DNA from: Prevotellaceae bacterium
GTDB taxonomy: Bacteria; Bacteroidota; Bacteroidia; Bacteroidales; UBA932
NCBI GenBank assembly: GCA_031259225.1
Contig: JAIRLT010000170.1
Location: 1-10,312 of the forward strand
Direction of reading: 5' to 3'
Length of the DNA: 10,312 nucleotides
Made by a program: the position numbers and the translations under genes
In this document: positions 1 through 6,508 of the stretch, piece by piece
How the letters are laid out: each line of letters begins with the position of its first letter
How positions within the stretch are numbered: position 1 is the stretch's first letter
Notes under the pieces: generated by a model
What the model was told of the DNA's origin: nothing
Database searches by the model: none
The model's input: only the letters and a program-made list of their open reading frames with translations

Positions 1-92
1 ACCTGAGCGGACTCCCGCTTAGCCACCTGAGCGGACTCCCGCTTAGCTACCTGAGCGGACTCCCGCTTAGCACCTGAGCGGACTCCCGCTTA
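1..92. repeat. Tandem array of four 23-24 bp hairpin repeats
   Basis: Four direct copies of a unit beginning ACCTGAGCGGACTCCCGCTT lie at 1-24, 25-48, 49-71 and 72-92. They are near identical and differ only in the last bases (AGCC, AGCT, AGC, AAAC). Each unit is itself an inverted repeat: CTGAGCGG pairs with CCGCTTAG (one G-T wobble) across a four-base ACTC loop, e.g. 3-10 with 15-22. The last copy loses the outermost pair. There are no unique spacers, so this is not CRISPR. The array may continue left of the window. It ends 39 bases before the hydrolase start codon, so it could lie upstream of or within that gene's control region. Function unknown. Confidence 0.9.
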
Positions 93-106
93 AACAGGAA
101 AATTTA

Positions 107-114
107 TAACTTTA
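107..114 (+). promoter_or_regulatory. Possible -7 element for the hydrolase gene
   Basis: TAACTTTA matches the Bacteroidota -7 consensus TAnnTTTG at all fixed positions but the last. It lies 17 bases before the ATG at 132, which would give a very short A-rich leader. No TTTG-like -33 element is seen at the usual spacing; that region is occupied by the hairpin array. This is a weak call. Confidence 0.25.
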
Positions 115-131
115 CTAAAAATAATAATAAC

Positions 132-1286
132 ATGAAAAGTATTTTATCTCTTACAGGTATTATGACCGCAGCGGTTATAACCTTGTTGCCCCTGTCCTGC
201 GCGGATACGGGCGACCATTTTGACGAACGCGTGGATGCGCTGGTGGCGCAAATGACGCTGGAAGAAAAAGTAGATATGTTGCGGTACGATTGCCCGGGCG
301 TGCCGCGACTGGGTATTCCCGCGCATAATTTCTGGAATGAATGCCTGCACGGGGTGGCGCGTTCGGGACGCGCTACCGTATTCCCGCAAGCCATAGGGAT
401 GGCTGCCATGTGGGATAGCGAAGAAATGTTCGCCATTGCCAACGCCATCTCCGACGAAGCCCGCGCAAAGCACCACAATTACGCCGCACGCGGTAAATTC
501 GGGCAATACATGGGGCTGACCTACTGGACGCCGAACATCAATATTTTCCGCGACCCGCGCTGGGGACGCGGCATGGAAACCTACGGCGAAGACCCCTACC
601 TGACCGCCGAACTGGCTATACCTTTTATTAAAGGATTGCAGGGCGACAACCCAAAATACCTGAAACTCGTGGCTACCGCCAAACACTTTGCCGTACACAG
701 CGGTCCCGAAATGCTGCGGCACTCGTTCGACGTGTTGCCTAACGATTATGATATGGCGGAAACCTACTTGCCGCACTTCCAGCGGGCGGTGCAGGAAGCC
801 GGCGTCTATTCCGTGATGTGCGCCTACCAGCGACTGAACGGCTTGCCCTGCTGCGGAAGCGAATATCTCTCGAACCTGCTGCGCAACGAATGGGGATTTA
901 AAGGCTATATCGTGTCGGACTGCTGGGCGGTGTTTGACTTCTATGCAAAGGGACACCACGAAGTGGTTGCCACGCCGGAAGAAGCCGCCGCCATGGCGGT
1001 CAAAGCCGGCACCGACCAGAACTGCGGCAATACTTATCCGTACTTAGTAGAAGCCGTGAAAAAAGGCAATATCACCGAAGCGGAATTAGATGTACCGGTG
1101 AAACGCGTCCTGCTCGCCATGATGAAACTGGGCATGTTCGACGAAGCCAAAGACGTGCCGTATACCAACATTCCCTACAGCGTGGTGGAAAGCCCGGAAA
1201 ATGTAGCCTTGTCGCTGGACGCGGCGCGCAAATCCATTGTGCTGCTGAAAAACGACGGGCTCCTGCCCCTGTCGAAAGACGTGTAA
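132..1286 (+). CDS. GH3 hydrolase, N-terminal half: signal peptide and catalytic barrel
   Basis: This 384-residue product opens with a hydrophobic export signal (about residues 1-23). Cys23 follows LPLS, but Pro at -3 makes a poor lipobox, so lipidation is uncertain. Residues about 30-345 are the GH3 TIM-barrel domain. Diagnostic motifs are NFWNECLHGVAR (66-77), the DPRWGR-type stretch followed by GEDPYL (141-157), the KH pair at 184-185, and VSDCW (261-265), whose Asp263 fits the catalytic nucleophile of the family. The frame ends at LPLSKDV, where intact relatives continue straight into KVAVIGPN. The truncated product would keep the nucleophile but lack the second domain, which in this family completes the active site and usually supplies the acid/base. 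Intact, the enzyme would release terminal beta-linked glucose or xylose in the periplasm or at the cell surface; the exact substrate cannot be read from sequence. Confidence 0.88.
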   Translation: MKSILSLTGIMTAAVITLLPLSCADTGDHFDERVDALVAQMTLEEKVDMLRYDCPGVPRLGIPAHNFWNECLHGVARSGRATVFPQAIGMAAMWDSEEMFAIANAISDEARAKHHNYAARGKFGQYMGLTYWTPNINIFRDPRWGRGMETYGEDPYLTAELAIPFIKGLQGDNPKYLKLVATAKHFAVHSGPEMLRHSFDVLPNDYDMAETYLPHFQRAVQEAGVYSVMCAYQRLNGLPCCGSEYLSNLLRNEWGFKGYIVSDCWAVFDFYAKGHHEVVATPEEAAAMAVKAGTDQNCGNTYPYLVEAVKKGNITEAELDVPVKRVLLAMMKLGMFDEAKDVPYTNIPYSVVESPENVALSLDAARKSIVLLKNDGLLPLSKDV

Positions 1287-1289
1287 AAA

Positions 1290-2759
1290 GTGGCGGTAAT
1301 AGGTCCCAATGCCGACGATTTTGATGTGCTCCTTGCCAACTACAACGGTTATCCGACCCATTACAAAACGCCGCTGGCGGGTATCCGCGAAAAACTGCCT
1401 GATGCCGAAGTTACCTTTGCCCAGGGCTGCGAACTCGCGCCCGGCATGCCCTATTTTACCCCCATACCTGCGGACTGCCTGTTTACCGACGCTACCAAAA
1501 CCCAACAGGGGCTGCATGCGGTATATGCCTCCGGCAGCGGTACGGAAAGCGCCGGGCGCACCGTAGAACAGACGGACAGTAACATTAACTTCATCTGGGG
1601 CGAAGCCGCGCCGGCGGAAGGTATCGACAACGAACGCTTCACCATTACATGGACGGGCGTGCTGGCGCCGGAAACGTCGGGCACCTACCTGCTCAGCGCC
1701 GAAGCAGAACAACAGTTTTCTTTCTACATGGACGACTCGCTGCTGTTGAACGTCAGGACGTGGAACAATCCCCGCAAAGCATATAATTTCCTTACCCTCG
1801 AAGCCGGCAAGACTTACCGTATCCGCGCGGAATATTCGCAGGACAGTACGCAGTATTCCATGGCGCGCCTCCTCTGGTCGGCGCCCAACCCCCACAGGCT
1901 GCAACAGGCAATAGACATCGCCAAACAGTCCGATGTGGTTATCCTTTGCCTGGGACTGAGTCCTTCGCTGGAAGGGGAAGAAATGCCGGTAATCATTGAA
2001 GGCTTTTCCGGCGGCGACCGCATTGACATCGGGCTGCCAAGGACGCAAAAAGCATTGATTAAAGAACTGGCGGCGCTGGGCAAACCAATAGCGCTTGTCC
2101 TCTTAAACGGCAGTGCCATCGCGCTCGAAGACGAAGCTGCCAACCTGCCGGCGATTGTGGAAGCATGGTATCCCGGGCAACAGGGCGGCGCGGCTATTGC
2201 CGACGTCCTGTTTGGCGATTACAACCCCGCCGGACGGCTGCCGCTGACTTTCTACAAAAGCGCGGACGATATTCCCGAATTTATCAACTACGACATGCAG
2301 GGCAAAACATACCGCTATTTCACCGGCACGCCGCTCTACGAGTTTGGCTATGGGCTGAGTTATTCCACCTTTGAATATGCCATCAAAAAAGTGCCGCAAA
2401 CCGTCAGCGCCGGCGAAAACATCAAAATAACAGCCGAAGTAACCAATACCGGCAAAATTGACGGCGACGAAGTAGTACAACTCTACGTGTCGCTGCCCGG
2501 CAGCAACCTGAAAACGCCCGTGCGCTCCCTGCAAGGATTTCGCAGGATACACCTGAAAGCCGGCGAACGCCGCAAGGTGGAATTTACGCTCACGCCGGCG
2601 CAAATAGCAGCGCGCGACGCCAACAATCAAGCGGTAGTGGAGCCCGGCGGCACAGTGCGCATCTCGGTAGGCGGTCGGCAACCCGCCCCCCAAGCCATTG
2701 CCGCGAAACAGGTCGCCGTTATTGAGTTGAAAGTGGCTGGTGAGCCAGCGCAATTATAA
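1290..2759 (+). CDS. GH3 hydrolase, C-terminal half: alpha/beta domain, PA14 insert and Fn3-like domain
   Basis: This is the continuation of the hydrolase in the same frame after the TAA at 1284-1286. GTG 1290 is only the first possible start and is simply the Val of KVAVIGPN in the intact protein. No ribosome-binding site is visible, so separate initiation is doubtful. Residues (from 1290) about 1-60 begin the GH3 C-terminal domain; about 65-198 are a PA14 domain, a beta-sandwich often involved in sugar binding; 205-365 resume the catalytic domain, with LEGEEM (227-232) a candidate acid/base site followed by GGDRIDIGLP. About 370-475 are the fibronectin III-like domain. A product started here would have no signal peptide and would stay in the cytoplasm, apart from the exported first half. 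The last codons (AGEPAQL and the stop) lie in a repeated palindromic element. Confidence 0.8.
   Translation: MAVIGPNADDFDVLLANYNGYPTHYKTPLAGIREKLPDAEVTFAQGCELAPGMPYFTPIPADCLFTDATKTQQGLHAVYASGSGTESAGRTVEQTDSNINFIWGEAAPAEGIDNERFTITWTGVLAPETSGTYLLSAEAEQQFSFYMDDSLLLNVRTWNNPRKAYNFLTLEAGKTYRIRAEYSQDSTQYSMARLLWSAPNPHRLQQAIDIAKQSDVVILCLGLSPSLEGEEMPVIIEGFSGGDRIDIGLPRTQKALIKELAALGKPIALVLLNGSAIALEDEAANLPAIVEAWYPGQQGGAAIADVLFGDYNPAGRLPLTFYKSADDIPEFINYDMQGKTYRYFTGTPLYEFGYGLSYSTFEYAIKKVPQTVSAGENIKITAEVTNTGKIDGDEVVQLYVSLPGSNLKTPVRSLQGFRRIHLKAGERRKVEFTLTPAQIAARDANNQAVVEPGGTVRISVGGRQPAPQAIAAKQVAVIELKVAGEPAQL
2736..2759. repeat. Core repeat copy 1, inside the hydrolase 3' end
   Basis: GCTGG at 2736-2740 pairs with CCAGC at 2745-2749 around a TGAG loop, followed by GCAATTATAA. 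This resembles copy 2 (2799 onward), which has CTGG-TGCG-CCAG followed by CCAATTCATAA. It supplies the last codons and TAA stop of the hydrolase frame. Confidence 0.6.
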
Positions 2760-2767
2760 GTTTTTAG

Positions 2768-2795
2768 TGGAGAATGGAGAATGGAGAGTGGAGAA
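2768..2795. repeat. Four tandem 7-bp units (TGGAGAA type)
   Basis: TGGAGAA occurs at 2768-2774 and 2775-2781, TGGAGAG at 2782-2788 and TGGAGAA at 2789-2795. The units are perfectly phased. The array lies in the 63-bp gap between the convergent hydrolase and barrel genes and is separated from the CATAACT array by core repeat copy 2. Confidence 0.9.
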
Positions 2796-2798
2796 TGA

Positions 2799-2815
2799 CT
2801 GGTGCGCCAGCCAAT
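2799..2815. repeat. Core repeat copy 2, between two heptamer arrays
   Basis: CTGG at 2799-2802 pairs with CCAG at 2807-2810 around a TGCG loop, then CCAATT. It sits directly between the TGGAGAA and CATAACT arrays. The nearest relatives are 2736-2749 and 3685-3698. It could also be a weak bidirectional terminator between the convergent genes, but the stem is only 4 bp and no U-tract follows. Confidence 0.65.
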
Positions 2816-2816
2816 T

Positions 2817-2844
2817 CATAACTCATAACTCATAACTCATAATT
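2817..2844. repeat. Four tandem 7-bp units (CATAACT type) overlapping the barrel gene 3' end
   Basis: CATAACT occurs at 2817-2823, 2824-2830 and 2831-2837, and CATAATT at 2838-2844. On the minus strand the array encodes the last six residues (IMSYEL) and the TGA stop (2823-2825) of the barrel gene. A 7-bp unit rotates the reading frame, so the array carries a stop codon in all six frames. Confidence 0.92.
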
Positions 2845-3650
2845 GTGCCGCGTACCGTGTCCTTCAACTTGAAGTTAAAAATATTGTAGCTAATCACAAT
2901 GGCGCCGCGCATGGGAAGCATTTTGTAATCGAAATAGCGGTTGCCGCGCTTGAAAACATCTTTAAATCCCACTAAAAAACGCAACCCTGCCTGAAGACGG
3001 GAGAAGATTTGTAATTCATAGCCGACTATCATTCCGGCGTCCCACCGTCCGAGCGACGACGAGAAATTCATGCGTTCCGGGGCGTCCGGCGTTACGGGCG
3101 ACCCCACGAGGTCGGGTTCGTCGCCTATGTAGCCTTGCTTGGCGATGGTCTCGAACTTTGGCGATAATACATAAGCATAGTATCCCCCAAGCAGCGCCTT
3201 GTGGCTGCGGTTGAAGCGGTACTTGATGTACAGCGGCGCCTCAATCATCGTAAACGACATGTGCATTTCGGCTGTGCCGGAGAAATACTGGAGGATATCG
3301 CCGTCGTCGAACTTTTGGTTTTCCACCCTTGCGTCGGCGTCCATTGCCACGCGCTTGTAGGTACATTCCAACCCGAGCGAAAAACGCCCGTAGAGCGGGA
3401 AACCGCATTTTGCGCCCAGCGAAGCGTTCACATGCGGGTAAGCATTGACGGGGCTTGGCACGTAGCGCAGCGGGTAAGGTACCGCCCCGCCAATGTCGGT
3501 GCCGATTTGCACGCCCAGCGATAGCGTATAGTCGCCGAAAATACTGCTGCCGGCTATCCGGCTCACCGGCTCGGCTGTACTGTCAATCCCCTGTGCATAG
3601 CCCGCCATCCAGCCCGCTACGCAACCCATTATAATAAGTATCTTTTTCAT
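2823..3650 (-). CDS. Outer-membrane beta-barrel protein, PorT-like
   Basis: The 275-residue product starts at ATG 3650-3648 with a clear signal peptide (MKKILIIMGCVAGWMAGYA, probable cleavage before Gln20). The mature part has the alternating hydrophobic/polar strands and aromatic girdles of a small outer-membrane barrel, e.g. YTLSLGVQIG, FSLGLECTYK, APLYIKYRF, KALLGGYYAYVLSP, WDAGMIVGYEL and GAIVISYNIF. The pattern resembles the 'outer membrane protein beta-barrel' (PorT-like) families of Bacteroidota; the specific role and ligand are unknown. The last strand ends near Phe258/Phe260. The tail beyond it is encoded partly by the CATAACT array, so the original C-terminus may have been altered. 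No TAnnTTTG promoter is visible in the 106-bp gap upstream, which favours co-transcription with the lipoprotein gene. Confidence 0.82.
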   Translation of the reverse strand: MKKILIIMGCVAGWMAGYAQGIDSTAEPVSRIAGSSIFGDYTLSLGVQIGTDIGGAVPYPLRYVPSPVNAYPHVNASLGAKCGFPLYGRFSLGLECTYKRVAMDADARVENQKFDDGDILQYFSGTAEMHMSFTMIEAPLYIKYRFNRSHKALLGGYYAYVLSPKFETIAKQGYIGDEPDLVGSPVTPDAPERMNFSSSLGRWDAGMIVGYELQIFSRLQAGLRFLVGFKDVFKRGNRYFDYKMLPMRGAIVISYNIFNFKLKDTVRGTIMSYEL

Positions 3651-3651
3651 G

Positions 3652-3679
3652 ATTTCTAATTTCTGATTTCTAATTTCTA
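3652..3679. repeat. Four tandem 7-bp units (ATTTCTA type) next to the barrel gene start
   Basis: ATTTCTA occurs at 3652-3658, ATTTCTG at 3659-3665, and ATTTCTA at 3666-3672 and 3673-3679. The array ends one base from the barrel gene's start codon on the minus strand, so it forms its immediate leader (TAGAAAT units) where a ribosome-binding site would lie. No Shine-Dalgarno sequence is visible. Confidence 0.9.
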
Positions 3680-3684
3680 ATTGA

Positions 3685-3698
3685 CCGGTGCGTCAGCC
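3685..3698. repeat. Core repeat copy 3, degenerate
   Basis: CCGGTGCGTCAGCC differs from copy 2 (CTGGTGCGCCAGCC) at two positions, both of which weaken the stem. It has the same placement as copy 2: a four-unit heptamer array on the left and another four-unit array on the right. The flanking TGAC/TTGACC context is also similar. Confidence 0.7.
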
Positions 3699-3699
3699 T

Positions 3700-3731
3700 A
3701 AATCTGTAAATCCGTAAATCCGTAAATCCGT
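3700..3731. repeat. Four tandem 8-bp units (AAATCCGT type)
   Basis: AAATCTGT occurs at 3700-3707, then AAATCCGT at 3708-3715, 3716-3723 and 3724-3731, followed by a partial AAAT. It is the right-hand array of the second composite element, lying between the barrel and lipoprotein genes, and differs from the other three intergenic arrays in having 8-bp rather than 7-bp units. Confidence 0.9.
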
Positions 3732-3741
3732 AAATTGTTCC

Positions 3742-3760
3742 GGCGTCCGCCAATTCTTAA
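3742..3760. repeat. Possible core repeat copy 4 at the lipoprotein gene 3' end
   Basis: GGCG at 3742-3745 and CGCC at 3748-3751 form a 4-bp stem with a 2-base loop, followed by AATTCTTAA. The AATT-TAA tail resembles copies 1 and 2, but the palindrome itself differs, so homology is tentative. It includes the TAA stop of the minus-strand lipoprotein gene and would form a small hairpin just after it. Confidence 0.4.
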
Positions 3761-6456
3761 TTCCGTTCTGTGCTTCCTTCTTCGGGTTCATAATAAACCA
3801 GCCGTATATTATCCAGCGCCAGCGTGCTTCCGTCGGCGCCGATTTGCTTATCGCCCCTTGTGCTGGAGGCAAAAGTAATATGTATATAATTGGGCGTTTT
3901 TGCGGCGTCCAGCGTAACGAGGTTCAGCCGCAGTTTTTGCCAGCCGGCAGTGGGCGCCAGGTGCTCCTGCTTGGCGCGCGCCACGACGGTGATGCCGGGC
4001 GTTTCTGCCTCATTGCCGGAATGCCCGTAAGTATCTTCCGGTGCAATGGTATGGTATTTTATTTCGCCGCTTCCCGTCCAGTGCAGCAGTTCTATGGTTG
4101 CCGCGCCTTCGTCCGTGCCGGCAACGGGGTCATGGTTGGAATTGACCAACTGCGCGCCGGGCTGGTACGTATAGTCGGCTTCCAGCGCCACCGGTCGGGC
4201 AGTCCATGGAATAGCGAAATAGGTCATCAATTTCGGTTTGGAGGCGTACATTATCCGGTAGTCAAACCGCCCCAGAAACATGGAGCCGGAAGCGGTTACC
4301 TTGATAGAGCCGAGTATCGTGGCGGTAGATGTGGTGAGTTTGGCAGCCGCGCCGGTGTTGGCATAGCCGGGCGTCAGCCGGCGCATGGTGATAACGCCGG
4401 TGGCGTTGGGGTTTGCCCATCCTGCGGCATTTTCCGCGTCGAGCCATTCTTCCAGTGCGCCGTTGGGCAGTTGCGGCGCGTTCAGCAGGATGACTTTGTA
4501 GGTAACGGTGCGGCTCTCGTCTTCGGGCATCAGGCGGATATTTTTGCTGTCGCCGAAGCTGCCGAACACGATTTCTTCGCCGCTGTTGATGTCCAATAAA
4601 TGCGCCTTCGGCGAAACGGCTATCACCGGCGTAATCCGCAAAGGAAACTGCGCCTGTGAAAGCAGGATAACCACTTGCTGTTTGCCCGGTTCGATGTAGA
4701 TTTTATCTATCCGGCTGTTTGCCGAGAGGCGGCTGCCCACGCTGAAATCCGTTAAGGCGGCAAGGGCGCTTTTCGCCGGCTCCCTGTCCATTAAACGGAT
4801 TGTCCATTGTGTGCTGCTGCCGTCCTCAGCGGTTACGGTAAACGGCTGTGTAGCGTCCGGCGTGATAAATTCGAGTTCTTCGACAGCGTCTAACGAGCTT
4901 GCCGCGCCGCCCGACAAGGACAGGGCTGCTTTCAGTTTCAGCGGGAAATATCTTTTCCAGTTGGTAATTTTTAGCGTGATGTTTTTCATGGCGGCGTCTA
5001 TCCCGGCTACCGGGTCTATCTCTACCCGGCTGCCGGTAACCGGGTTTTGCTGCGACGAGTAGCTGAGTACCCTAAATGCCGTAACATCGCTGCCGGTGCG
5101 TTTGGCAACTGTTGGGTCGGCATTCAAAAAGCGGATATTCCATACCCGTTCGTAGCCGTTTTCCGCTATCACCGTCAGTGCGTATACGCTATCCAGCCGG
5201 GTAAAGACCTGCGTAAACGTCGCGGAACTGCCCTTTACCCGTGCGCCCTCCGAAAGGGTAGTAGTCACGCCGGCAGTGAAAGGGAAATGCGTTGCGCCGG
5301 CGGTAATTTTCAGTGTTACGGTAGCGTTCTTTTCGTTGATGACCGGCGCATCCATAGTGACGGGCGCCGGCACGTCGGAAAGCGCAAACGTTTTAATGTC
5401 TGCCTCGTGGTGGCGATAGGGCGCGAGGTGCAGCGTCCACCTTTTATAATAAGTAGAAATCGTATCGACGATATAGAAGTCGTCCGCCACACCGGATTGC
5501 GTAAAGATAAAGGTCGTGTCGGCAGGGCAAGCGACTAACCGGGCGGCAGGATGCAGGGGCAAATGCGCTTTTACGGTAACAGGGAAAACCGTTCCCTCCG
5601 TTTGCAACGTAATAATGCCGGCAGAAAAATCCTGCGCTACCTCCCGCACCGAGCCTTGCGATATGTCAAACGACAGGGCGCCGGCGGGGGCTAACCGGTT
5701 TTTTGTCGGGATACTCAGTTCCGGTTCTGCGGCGACATCCCGGCACTGCACTAATTTCACCATCCATGTTTGCGTTTTGCCGCTTTCGGCTTTCACTTGC
5801 AATGCCACAGTAGCGTCAATAGCCGCGAAAGTCAGGGGCTCGCCCGGAGCATAGCCGGTAATCTGGGCATTCTGCCCCGCCAGGGTAATGACAGGCGTGA
5901 TGGATAGCGGGAAAACAGGCGACAGCGTCAAAATTTCTATTTCATTTTCGCTATGTTTAATATTTGCATAAACGCTTATGACCGCTTCGGCAGGCGTATA
6001 TCCGGTAATATCGAACTGCCGGATTTGCGTTTGTTCATTGAGGATATTTTCCAACAGGTGCAATCGCCAGCGCTTGACTTTACCGCTGGCGGCGACCACG
6101 TCAAATTCCACCACGTCGTCAAGCGTCTCAAAAACCACCTCGCCGGAATTGAACACGCCGCCTTGCCGTGACAATATTTTCACCACCTCTTCGGAAACGC
6201 TGATAGAAAGCCGGAGGCGCAACGGGAAATCATACTTTCCATACAGCACGGGAATAGCTACCGTATGATCGTCCACTTTGGCAGGCATTCCCAGCCGGAC
6301 GGATGACGGCTCATAGTGCTCAATGGACACAGCGGTGACCTCCGCGGCATTGCTGAGGCTATCCACCTGCTCGCAAGAAACCGCAACGCCCCATAACAAA
6401 AGCAGCAAAAGAGACCGGCGGCAAGTGAAAAAATGCGTATTTAGTTTACAGTTCAT
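3757..6456 (-). CDS. Large surface lipoprotein: six cadherin-like modules plus C-terminal PCMD domain
   Basis: I choose the ATG at 6456-6454 (899 residues). The upstream in-frame ATG at 6489 overlaps the -7 promoter element, and this start puts the signal peptide at the N-terminus. The signal runs through LLLLLLWGVAVSC, with Cys28 the likely lipidation site. Residues about 40-660 contain six repeats of 90-100 residues resembling DUF5018/cadherin-like surface domains. Each has a central F-P-hydrophobic motif (DFPL, VFPL, VFPV, HFPF, YFPL, QFPL) and closes with an aromatic strand (RWRLHL, TWMVKL, RWTLHL, VWNIRF, QWTIRL, TYKVIL), usually after an AExG turn. Residues about 662-892 resemble the PCMD putative carbohydrate-metabolism domain (opening PNGALEEWLD, later FAIPWTARPVAL, closing LALDNIRLVYY). 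Likely role: a surface-exposed binding or adhesion protein acting with the neighbouring barrel. The ligand is unknown. Confidence 0.82.
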   Translation of the reverse strand: MNCKLNTHFFTCRRSLLLLLLWGVAVSCEQVDSLSNAAEVTAVSIEHYEPSSVRLGMPAKVDDHTVAIPVLYGKYDFPLRLRLSISVSEEVVKILSRQGGVFNSGEVVFETLDDVVEFDVVAASGKVKRWRLHLLENILNEQTQIRQFDITGYTPAEAVISVYANIKHSENEIEILTLSPVFPLSITPVITLAGQNAQITGYAPGEPLTFAAIDATVALQVKAESGKTQTWMVKLVQCRDVAAEPELSIPTKNRLAPAGALSFDISQGSVREVAQDFSAGIITLQTEGTVFPVTVKAHLPLHPAARLVACPADTTFIFTQSGVADDFYIVDTISTYYKRWTLHLAPYRHHEADIKTFALSDVPAPVTMDAPVINEKNATVTLKITAGATHFPFTAGVTTTLSEGARVKGSSATFTQVFTRLDSVYALTVIAENGYERVWNIRFLNADPTVAKRTGSDVTAFRVLSYSSQQNPVTGSRVEIDPVAGIDAAMKNITLKITNWKRYFPLKLKAALSLSGGAASSLDAVEELEFITPDATQPFTVTAEDGSSTQWTIRLMDREPAKSALAALTDFSVGSRLSANSRIDKIYIEPGKQQVVILLSQAQFPLRITPVIAVSPKAHLLDINSGEEIVFGSFGDSKNIRLMPEDESRTVTYKVILLNAPQLPNGALEEWLDAENAAGWANPNATGVITMRRLTPGYANTGAAAKLTTSTATILGSIKVTASGSMFLGRFDYRIMYASKPKLMTYFAIPWTARPVALEADYTYQPGAQLVNSNHDPVAGTDEGAATIELLHWTGSGEIKYHTIAPEDTYGHSGNEAETPGITVVARAKQEHLAPTAGWQKLRLNLVTLDAAKTPNYIHITFASSTRGDKQIGADGSTLALDNIRLVYYEPEEGSTERN

Positions 6457-6488
6457 AATTTTATAACCTTTATTTTTGAGAATGTGCA

Positions 6489-6496
6489 CAAATGTA
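6489..6496 (-). promoter_or_regulatory. -7 promoter element for the leftward lipoprotein-barrel unit
   Basis: On the minus strand TACATTTG matches the Bacteroidota -7 consensus TAnnTTTG at every fixed position. Transcription would begin near 6482, leaving a leader of about 25 nt before the ATG at 6456. No TTTG -33 element is seen at normal spacing. Its position rules out the longer ATG 6489 start. Confidence 0.5.
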
Positions 6497-6508
6497 CAAA
6501 AAAAATTG

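Larger units (their letters stand above)
132..2759 (+). pseudogene. Family 3 glycoside hydrolase (beta-glucosidase/beta-xylosidase type) interrupted by one in-frame stop
   Basis: Read through the TAA at 1284-1286, positions 132-2759 form one continuous frame of 875 codons before the final stop. The domain order is signal peptide, GH3 N-terminal barrel, GH3 C-terminal alpha/beta domain with an inserted PA14 domain, then a C-terminal fibronectin III-like domain. This order and length are usual for PA14-containing GH3 enzymes of Bacteroidota. Both halves are in the same frame and no segment is missing, so the lesion is a substitution (probably AAA to TAA, giving V-stop-K for V-K-K) rather than an indel. 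With no other visible damage it may be a recent pseudogene, a sequencing error, or a gene expressed by readthrough. The two halves are described separately. Confidence 0.75.

Noticed and set aside
1..92. CRISPR array
   Set aside because: Units are directly adjacent with no unique spacers, and no cas gene is present. The same holds for the right-hand array at 10228-10312.
144..959. Long open frame antisense to the hydrolase
   Set aside because: The hydrolase on the plus strand has clear GH3 motifs; the opposite frame is low-complexity, lacks recognisable motifs, and is an expected shadow in GC-rich coding sequence.
1284..1286. Frameshift, selenocysteine or pyrrolysine insertion in the hydrolase
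   Set aside because: The two halves are in the same frame, so there is no frameshift. The codon is TAA, not the TGA or TAG used for those amino acids, and TAA ends the neighbouring genes normally.
3844..4599. Open frame on the plus strand inside the lipoprotein gene
   Set aside because: It lies wholly within the PCMD-lipoprotein gene, has no promoter or leader, and its translation shows no domain.
132..6456. Canonical polysaccharide utilisation locus
   Set aside because: There is no SusC-type TonB receptor, SusD lipoprotein or dedicated regulator, and the hydrolase is convergent with, not co-directional to, the lipoprotein and barrel genes.
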